A DNA stretch of 21,358 nt, from NCBI GenBank assembly GCA_018896355.1, contig JAHIMW010000169.1:1-21358 (forward strand), in the 5' to 3' direction. Source of the DNA: Pseudomonadota bacterium. Lineage in GTDB: Bacteria > Desulfobacterota > Syntrophia > Syntrophales > UBA5619. Below, piece by piece: positions 16,372 through 21,358 of the stretch; the stretch's first letter is position 1, and the number at the start of each line of letters is the position of its first letter. Both the position numbers and the translations under genes were made by a program. The notes under the pieces were generated by a model. That model did not search any database, was not told where the DNA came from, and saw only the letters and a list, made by a program, of their open reading frames with translations.

Positions 16372-16834
16372 TAGTCGCACCCTTCTTCCCTAATTTCTTG
16401 AGAATCTTTGTCGATTTGGCGATGTTCATATGGCCGTGATACTCCCCGTTCACCACGAGAACGGGCCCCAGGGCGCAGGCCCCGAGACAGCCGACCGTCT
16501 CGAAGGAGTATTCGAGGTCGGCCGTCGTGTCGCCTTCCTTGATGCCCAGGATATCCGAGACGTTGCTCGCGATCAGCTCGGCGCCGCGGACGTGGCACGC
16601 CGTCCCCATGCAGAGGCTGAGCTGGTTGCGCCCCTTGGGCTTCAGGCTGAACGCCTTGTAGAACGTCACCACCTCGTAGACGCGGCTGATCGGCACGCTG
16701 AGATGGGCGCTCACCGAAAACAGGGCGTCCTTCGGCAGATAGTTGAACTCCTTCTGGACATCCTGAAGGATGGGGACGATGAAACTCTTATCGGAACCGT
16801 ACTTCTTGATAATATTTTTGACCTTGTCTTCCAT
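16355..16834 (-). CDS. nuoE: NuoE/HndA-like thioredoxin-fold [2Fe-2S] subunit
   Basis: A 159-residue protein with the NuoE pattern: an N-terminal helical part, LPKDALFSVSAHL, VTFYKAFS, then the [2Fe-2S] ligands Cys75, 80, 116 and 120 in CMGTAC and CLGAC. It works as the small partner of the NuoF-like subunit whose gene overlaps its 3' end by 17 bases. It lies 49 bp after porB on the same strand, which places the NADH module in the same transcription unit as the ferredoxin oxidoreductase. Confidence 0.92.
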   Translation of the reverse strand: MEDKVKNIIKKYGSDKSFIVPILQDVQKEFNYLPKDALFSVSAHLSVPISRVYEVVTFYKAFSLKPKGRNQLSLCMGTACHVRGAELIASNVSDILGIKEGDTTADLEYSFETVGCLGACALGPVLVVNGEYHGHMNIAKSTKILKKLGKKGATNDEQD

Positions 16835-16883
16835 CGAGTGCTACCCCTTTTCGATAGTCTGTTGTAACCGTTCCCTGAAGCGC

Positions 16884-17873
16884 TTAGAGGGCCTTCAACT
16901 CGTCCCAGGACTTCGAGTGGTTCACCTTGTTCATCAGTTTATTGTACTCCATGAGCACGCGCTCCTGGATCCCCCGGATCTGATCCGGCGTGAGGTGGCG
17001 GAACCGCCCCTGCGGTTTGATGTAGTCGGCCACAGGGCGAAGCTTTTCCGGCGGATCCACCGTGATCTTGTATTTTCCATATTCGACTTCGTACAAGGGG
17101 AAGATCCCCGCCTCCAACGCCAACCGGCCCAGCTTGATGCAGGTCTCGGAGGTGGAGCGCCAACCCGTGGGGCACACGGCCAGGCAGTGGATGTACGAGG
17201 GGCCCTTGATGCTGCGGGCCTTCTTCACCTTGTTCATGAAATCGATGGGGTAGCTGTGGCAGGCGGTCGCGACATAGGGCAGGCCATGCTCCACCATGAT
17301 CTCGGCAACGTTCTTTTTCCAGGTCTTGTTTCCGATGCTTGCCTTGCCGGCGGGGGCTGTCGTCGTTGACGAACCGAAAGGCGTAGCGCCCGAGCGCTGG
17401 ATGCCGGTGTTCATATACGCCTCGTTGTCGAAGCAGACATACAGCATGTCGTGGCCTCGCTCCATCGCCCCCGACAGGGCCTGGAAGCCGATGTCCACCG
17501 TCCCGCCGTCGCCGCCGATGGAGACCGTCTTGACGTAGCGATCGGGAATTCGCCCCTTGCGGCGCAGGACCTTGAGGCCCGCCGAGACGCCGGAGCCGAC
17601 CGAGGCGGAATTCGGGAACGCCACGTGGATCCAGGGCAGGTTCCAGGCGGTCGTGGGATAGAGGCTCGAGATGACCTCCATGCAGCCGGTCGCGTTGGTG
17701 ATGACCGTATCCTTCCCGAGCGCCTTGCACATCAGCCGGATCGCCAGTGCCTCGCCGCACCCCTGGCAGGCGCGGTGCCCCGGGCTGAAGTACTCCATTT
17801 TCTCGATCAGCTTCGGGACATAAAGCTCGAAATTTTCAAACAGTTTCTTGGGATTCAAATTTGCAGTGCTCAT
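16884..17873 (-). CDS. porB: 2-oxoacid:ferredoxin oxidoreductase, beta (TPP) subunit
   Basis: A 329-residue thiamine-diphosphate subunit. GDGGTVDIGF (121-130) with Asn150 (FDNEAYMNTG) forms the Mg-TPP motif. A [4Fe-4S] cluster is likely held by Cys36, Cys39, Cys64 and a Cys in CLAVCP (230-234). It decarboxylates the 2-oxoacid, probably pyruvate, while the other subunits bind CoA and pass electrons to ferredoxin. Its ATG overlaps the porA stop codon as ATGA (17870-17873). Branched 2-oxoacids cannot be ruled out from sequence alone. Confidence 0.92.
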   Translation of the reverse strand: MSTANLNPKKLFENFELYVPKLIEKMEYFSPGHRACQGCGEALAIRLMCKALGKDTVITNATGCMEVISSLYPTTAWNLPWIHVAFPNSASVGSGVSAGLKVLRRKGRIPDRYVKTVSIGGDGGTVDIGFQALSGAMERGHDMLYVCFDNEAYMNTGIQRSGATPFGSSTTTAPAGKASIGNKTWKKNVAEIMVEHGLPYVATACHSYPIDFMNKVKKARSIKGPSYIHCLAVCPTGWRSTSETCIKLGRLALEAGIFPLYEVEYGKYKITVDPPEKLRPVADYIKPQGRFRHLTPDQIRGIQERVLMEYNKLMNKVNHSKSWDELKAL

Positions 17874-19045
17874 TCCCTTACTCCATAAATTTCATAGGCA
17901 TCTTCCGGCTTCAACTTCTTGGTCAAGGCCGTCTTCTTTGCCATCTTGATGAAATCCTCCACCATCACGTCGCGTCCGCCCAAGCCGATGATGAAGTTCA
18001 GCGTCTTGGGTTTCTTCGGCTCGTCGTACAGGGCAGACCGGATCTCGGCGAATACGGGACCGCCCGGACCGCCGAACGACACCGCTCGATCCATGACGGC
18101 CAGGACTTTCGCCCCCTTCACCGCTTTCCGGAGTTCCTCGAAGGGGAAGGGTCGCCACAGCTTGATCTTCAGGAGACCCGCCTTCACGCCCTGCTTGCGC
18201 AGCTCATCGATGGCGATCTCCGCCGTTTCGCCCATGGAACCCATCGTCAGCAGCAGGGTTTCCGCGCCTTCTGTCTTGTAGGATTCGATGGGCTCGTACT
18301 TGCGGCCGAACTGTTTTTCCCATTCTTTCCAGACATCGAGGACGACCTTTTTGGATTGGAGGATCGCTTCATCCTTGGCGCGCATCGCCTCGTTGAAGAT
18401 CTCGGGAAGTCCCAGCGCCCCCATGGTCATCGGTTTGTCCGGATGCAACTGGGCGAACGGTTTGTACGGCGGCAGGAAGCGGTCCACTTCCTCCTGGTCG
18501 GGCATGATGATCGGCTCCACGACGTGGGTAAGCTGGAACCCGTCGATGTTGATGTTGACGGGAAGCATGACGTCGCGGTGCTCGCCGATTTTGAAGGCCT
18601 GGATCACCATGTCCACCGTCTCCTGTCCGTTGGCGGCAAAGAGCGAAACCCAGCCGGTGTCACGCTGGTACATAATGTCGCTGTGGTCGTTCCAGATGTT
18701 GATGGGACCGGACACCGCGCGATTCCCGATCACCATGATCACCGGCAGTCTCAACGAAGAAACGATGGGGAGGACCTCCTGCATGAACAAGAGGCCCTGC
18801 GAACTCGTGGCGGTAAACGTCCGTGCGCCGGTGCCGGAGGCGCCGCAGCAGGCGCTGATGGCGGAGTGTTCGGATTCCACGCAGATGTACTCCGCATCGA
18901 GTCTTCCCTCGGCCACGATGTCCGACAGGTGTTCCGGAATGTGCGTGTTGGGAGTAATGGGATAGGCCGCAATCACGTCCGGTCTGCACAACGCCGCCAC
19001 CTCGGCAGCGGCAAGAGCGATTTCCATACCGATTCGTTTACCCAT
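17870..19045 (-). CDS. porA: 2-oxoacid:ferredoxin oxidoreductase, alpha subunit
   Basis: A 391-residue subunit with YPITPNT, YICVESEHSA, FTATSSQGL and INIWNDHSDIMYQRDTGW, all characteristic of the PorA pyrimidine-binding and CoA-side domain. ATG 19045 is chosen because GGAGGA lies just upstream; a TTG at 19051 overlaps the porD stop and is less likely. It sits two bases after porD and overlaps porB, so the three are certainly co-transcribed. Pyruvate is the likeliest substrate, by similarity to heterotetrameric pyruvate synthases. Confidence 0.92.
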   Translation of the reverse strand: MGKRIGMEIALAAAEVAALCRPDVIAAYPITPNTHIPEHLSDIVAEGRLDAEYICVESEHSAISACCGASGTGARTFTATSSQGLLFMQEVLPIVSSLRLPVIMVIGNRAVSGPINIWNDHSDIMYQRDTGWVSLFAANGQETVDMVIQAFKIGEHRDVMLPVNINIDGFQLTHVVEPIIMPDQEEVDRFLPPYKPFAQLHPDKPMTMGALGLPEIFNEAMRAKDEAILQSKKVVLDVWKEWEKQFGRKYEPIESYKTEGAETLLLTMGSMGETAEIAIDELRKQGVKAGLLKIKLWRPFPFEELRKAVKGAKVLAVMDRAVSFGGPGGPVFAEIRSALYDEPKKPKTLNFIIGLGGRDVMVEDFIKMAKKTALTKKLKPEDAYEIYGVRE

Positions 19046-19047
19046 TC

Positions 19048-19341
19048 TCAATCCTCCTCATTGACCATGACGATTGCCTTCGGCCAGCATTCATAAGCGC
19101 AGATTCCGCAGCCCTTGCAGTAGTCCATGTTCGCCTCAAAAAAACCGTCCGCATTCTCGGTGATGCATCCCTCGGGGCAGTAGATGTAGCAGACGCCGCA
19201 CTTGATGCATTTTGCATTATCCCAGATCGGGCGTTTCGCACGCCAGCTTCCCGTGTGATACTCCGAGGCGCTTCCCGGCCGGAAGACCATGCATCCGGGA
19301 TTGACCTCTTGCCAGGTTTCTGGCCATTTCTTCTCTGTCAT
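19048..19341 (-). CDS. porD: 2-oxoacid:ferredoxin oxidoreductase, delta (ferredoxin) subunit
   Basis: A 97-residue ferredoxin-like subunit with two [4Fe-4S] motifs, Cys45/48/51/55 (CIKCGVCYIYC) and Cys75/78/81/85 (CKGCGICAYEC), after a 40-residue N-terminal extension typical of PorD. It carries electrons from the TPP subunit to soluble ferredoxin. GAGGT precedes the ATG. It is separated from porC by 187 bp that hold a GTCATTGCGAGG repeat. Confidence 0.93.
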   Translation of the reverse strand: MTEKKWPETWQEVNPGCMVFRPGSASEYHTGSWRAKRPIWDNAKCIKCGVCYIYCPEGCITENADGFFEANMDYCKGCGICAYECWPKAIVMVNEED

Positions 19342-19423
19342 CGCGATACCTCAAGAGTTATTTTGATTCTTGGCTGAGCCCCCTGAATTTCTGCAGTTCC
19401 TGTCATTGTGAGAAGCCCTGTTT

Positions 19424-19514
19424 GTCATTGCGAGGGCTTTAGCCCGAAGCAATCTCACGGATTATCGACTGGTTATGGGATTGCTTCGTCGGCCTTGGGC
19501 CTCCTCGCAATGAC
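19424..19514. repeat. GTCATTGCGAGG-type repeat inside the por gene set
   Basis: The ends GTCATTGCGAGG (19424-19435) and CCTCGCAATGAC (19503-19514) are perfect 12-bp inverted repeats, with a second inner pair, GAAGCAATC and GATTGCTTC. A partial left end (GTCATTGTGAGAAG) precedes it near 19402. It splits porC from porDAB. Confidence 0.85.
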
Positions 19515-19528
19515 CAATGGCGCATTTT

Positions 19529-20086
19529 TCAACGGTCTCCGCTGATGATCCTCACCTCTTCGTAAGCCCGCTTTGCGGCAGCCTGGTTCTTCTGCGCAAT
19601 CCGGCCGAACCTCTCCTTGATCGGGCCGTCGAGGGCTTCGAGCTTCACGGCGCCCGTCAGCTTGACCAGGGCGCCCAGCATGGTGGTGTTCGTGATCGGC
19701 ACGCCCAGCTCCTTCCAGGCGATCCCCGTCGCGTCGCAGGTTGCGATCCTGCCCTTGAAACGGATATTCTTATTCAGTTCCGCCAGCGTTTTTGTGGTGT
19801 TGATCAGCAGGGTCCCCGTCGGTTTCAACCCCTCGGCCACGTCGACCAACCCAACGAGGCTCTGGTCGAGGACGACGACCACGTCGGGATGGTAGATGCC
19901 CGAGCGGATCTTGATCTGCTTGTCGTCGACCCGGTTGAACGCGGTCACCGGCGCCCCGCGGCGCTCCGGCCCGAAGCTCGGGAAACCCTGCGCGTACTTC
20001 CCCTCTTCAATGGCGGACAGGGCCAGCAGTTCCACCGACGTGACCGCCCCCTGACCGCCCCTCCCATGCCATCTGATTTCTAACAT
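19529..20086 (-). CDS. porC: 2-oxoacid:ferredoxin oxidoreductase, gamma subunit
   Basis: A 185-residue subunit beginning MLEIRWHGRGGQGAVTS with the GxGGQG motif at 8-13, then SFGPERRGAPVTAF and VLDQSLV, the standard PorC pattern. It bridges the catalytic halves and contributes to CoA binding. The order porC-porD-porA-porB is the usual one for four-subunit enzymes. GGAG is present upstream of the ATG. The promoter of the whole set may lie in the 130 bp before it, but I cannot pick one with confidence. Confidence 0.92.
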   Translation of the reverse strand: MLEIRWHGRGGQGAVTSVELLALSAIEEGKYAQGFPSFGPERRGAPVTAFNRVDDKQIKIRSGIYHPDVVVVLDQSLVGLVDVAEGLKPTGTLLINTTKTLAELNKNIRFKGRIATCDATGIAWKELGVPITNTTMLGALVKLTGAVKLEALDGPIKERFGRIAQKNQAAAKRAYEEVRIISGDR

Positions 20087-20160
20087 TCGTCAAATCTCCC
20101 GTAGTGATAAGCTCGTCAAAAAACGCCGTTTCTCTATCTCACTTGAAATGGGCTGTCAAT

Positions 20161-20225
20161 GTGTTTAATTAGGGACAGAGCCCTATTAATTCGGAATTAA
20201 TAGGGCTCTGTCCCTAATTAAACAC
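20161..20225. repeat. Palindrome, GGGACAGAGCCC type, over the recR stop codon
   Basis: Perfect 32-bp arms flank a single central base (20193). It contains the recR stop codon (20218-20220) and matches the core of the repeat at 6003-6057, 14 kb away, including the same central tip. Confidence 0.95.
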
Positions 20226-20817
20226 CGCGGCGGAATTCGAGGCACTTGGCGAGCGTCATCCGGTCCATGTACTTGAGGTCGCCGCCCATCGGGACGCCGA
20301 GCGCGATCCGCGTTACCTTCACACATCGTTCCTTCAGCAGCTTCGAGAGCAGCAGCGCCGTCGTCTCCCCCGGCACGCTCGGGTTTGTCGCCACGATCAC
20401 CTCCTCGACGGGGTGGGCGGCGAGCCGTTCGAGCAGTTCGCGGATCCGGAGCCGTTCCGGACCGATCCCGTCCAGCGGGGAGAGCGCCCCGTGGAGGACG
20501 TGGTAAACCCCGCGGTATCCGCCGCTCGCCTCCAGCGCGATCAGCGAATCGGGCTCCTCGACGACGCAGATAAGCGCACGGTCCCGAGCCGGGTCGGCGC
20601 AGACTTCGCAGAGATTCCCCTCGGCCAGGTTGAAGCAGACGGAGCAGAAGCGGATCTTCCGTTTCACGTCGAGCAGGCTCACGGCGAAGCGGCGCACCTC
20701 CTCTTCCGAGGCGCGGAGGATGTGGTTCGCCAGACGCGCCGCGGTCTTCTCTCCGATGCCGGGAAACCTGGAGAACTCCTTGATCAGGCGCTGGATGGGC
20801 AGGGCGTAGCCGGACAT
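20218..20817 (-). CDS. recR: Recombination protein RecR
   Basis: A 199-residue full-length RecR. The N-terminal helix-hairpin-helix part reads RFPGIGEKTAARLA (17-30). The zinc finger uses Cys58, Cys61, Cys70 and Cys73. A Toprim domain follows with VVEEPDSLIALE (85-96) and VIVATNPSVPGE. It acts with RecF and RecO in loading RecA at single-strand gaps. It starts 8 bases after ybaB, the usual pairing. Its last codon abuts, and its stop codon lies in, a palindrome. Confidence 0.96.
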   Translation of the reverse strand: MSGYALPIQRLIKEFSRFPGIGEKTAARLANHILRASEEEVRRFAVSLLDVKRKIRFCSVCFNLAEGNLCEVCADPARDRALICVVEEPDSLIALEASGGYRGVYHVLHGALSPLDGIGPERLRIRELLERLAAHPVEEVIVATNPSVPGETTALLLSKLLKERCVKVTRIALGVPMGGDLKYMDRMTLAKCLEFRRGV

Positions 20818-20825
20818 GGCGCCCC

Positions 20826-21137
20826 CTACATCAGGCCGGGGATCTGCATCCCCCCGGTGATCTTCCCCATCTCGGAGGCGGCCATCTCCTGGGCCTTCCG
20901 GATCCCCTCGTTCAGAGCCGCGACGATCAGGTCCTGCAGCATCTCTACGTCGTCGGGATTGACGACCTCCTTTTCGATCTTCAGCGAGAGAATCTCAAAC
21001 TTGCCGTTGACTCTGACCGAGACCATCCCGCCGCCGGCGGTCGCCTCGACGCTCTTCGTCGCCAGCTCTTCCTGGAGCTCCACCATCCTCTCCTGCATCT
21101 TTTTCGCCTGCTTCATGATGTTTCCGAAATTCTGCAC
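20826..21137 (-). CDS. ybaB: YbaB/EbfC nucleoid-associated protein
   Basis: A 103-residue protein with the YbaB pattern: NFGNIMKQAKKMQERM, a glycine-rich AGGGMVSV turn, VNGKFEILSLKI and a C-terminal helix ending GGMQIPGLM. It binds DNA as a dimer. GTG 21137 is preferred over the in-frame ATG at 21155, because AAGGAGGT lies 8 bases before it and the resulting start (MQNFGNIMKQ) fits the family. In most genomes dnaX precedes ybaB-recR; here a palindrome and an IS110-family element sit in its place. Confidence 0.93.
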   Translation of the reverse strand: MQNFGNIMKQAKKMQERMVELQEELATKSVEATAGGGMVSVRVNGKFEILSLKIEKEVVNPDDVEMLQDLIVAALNEGIRKAQEMAASEMGKITGGMQIPGLM

Positions 21138-21162
21138 CGCTGCTACCTCCTTCATTTGGGGG

Positions 21163-21227
21163 TCAGGTCTTGAAATTTAGCGTTTTTCGTGCGCTTTATG
21201 AACGAAACGCTAAATTTCAAGACCTGA
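21163..21227. repeat. Palindrome, GGTCTTGAAATTTAGC type
   Basis: Perfect 23-bp arms (21163-21185 and 21205-21227) around a 19-base loop, with GGGG just outside the left arm. It lies between ybaB and the insertion sequence. I recall a similar TCAGGTCTTGAAATTTAGC motif from other deltaproteobacterial genomes. Confidence 0.9.
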
Positions 21228-21241
21228 TAATCATATAAAAG

Positions 21242-21317
21242 GCACCTCCGGCATAGCGGAAAGTAGGAACTTTCTGCTATGCTTTGGAAAAGCTACCAAA
21301 CTTTACCAAGGAGGTGC
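21242..21317 (+). ncRNA. Structured leader at the IS110 left end (bridge-RNA or translational-control candidate)
   Basis: GCACCTCC (21242-21249) pairs perfectly with GGAGGTGC (21310-21317), which contains the Shine-Dalgarno site of the transposase. Inside are a 14-bp hairpin (GCATAGC...GCTATGC extended by GAAAGT/ACTTTC, loop AGGA) and a small TTTGG/CCAAA hairpin. IS110-group elements encode a bridge RNA in the non-coding left end. Whether this is that RNA or only a regulatory fold cannot be decided here. Confidence 0.5.
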
Positions 21318-21320
21318 GAC

Positions 21321-21358
21321 ATGAGATTGTACACGGCTTTTGATTTACATGCAAACAA
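21321..21358 (+). CDS. IS110-family transposase, N-terminal codons only
   Basis: The first 12 codons read MRLYTAFDLHAN and then run off the window. The (L/I)Y-A-x-DLH-x-N start is typical of IS110-family DEDD transposases, with Asp8 as the first catalytic acidic residue. A very strong AAGGAGGT lies five bases upstream of the ATG. The element's left end is probably between 21228 and 21241, beside the palindrome. The family call rests on a dozen residues only. Confidence 0.6.
   Translation, partial: MRLYTAFDLHAN

Overview
The window looks like a chromosomal segment of an anaerobic, GC-rich deltaproteobacterium (Desulfobacterota), most like the syntrophic Syntrophales. This is inferred from gene content: split B12-dependent acyl-CoA mutases, a four-subunit 2-oxoacid:ferredoxin oxidoreductase, a NuoE/NuoF/HoxU-type NADH-oxidising iron-sulfur module, and a very high density of dispersed palindromic repeats. 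No ribosomal or other phylogenetic marker settles the species.

Left part (1-4119): a SpoIID/LytB-domain protein that runs off the left edge, a short M15 peptidase remnant, an outer-membrane barrel with a strong promoter and a long leader, and an SDR/DUF2867 oxidoreductase. Middle part (4351-13422, mostly plus strand): two complete coenzyme-B12 mutase systems, each with a large catalytic subunit and a separate small B12-binding subunit. They are followed by one MeaB GTPase chaperone, one cob(I)alamin adenosyltransferase and a YycJ-like metallo-beta-lactamase-fold protein. A cysteine-rich protein on the minus strand sits between the two mutase pairs. The first mutase keeps the methylmalonyl-CoA mutase signature residues. 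The second has Phe in place of the key Tyr but keeps the carboxylate-binding Arg, so it probably rearranges a different acyl-CoA. Right part (13784-21137, all minus strand): ybaB-recR, then porC, porD, porA, porB, nuoE, nuoF and a hoxU-like gene. The last seven could form an electron-transfer set in which 2-oxoacid oxidation reduces ferredoxin and the flavin module handles NADH. The window ends in the first codons of an IS110-family transposase preceded by a structured non-coding leader.

The most striking non-coding property is the repeats. At least eight families occupy most intergenic space. They include near-perfect 50-65 bp palindromes that overlap or abut stop codons, a 221-bp tandem duplication carrying the 3' end of the hoxU-like gene, a 32-33 bp minisatellite, and 65-bp inverted repeats flanking meaB. 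All assignments come from reading motifs by eye; no database search was possible.
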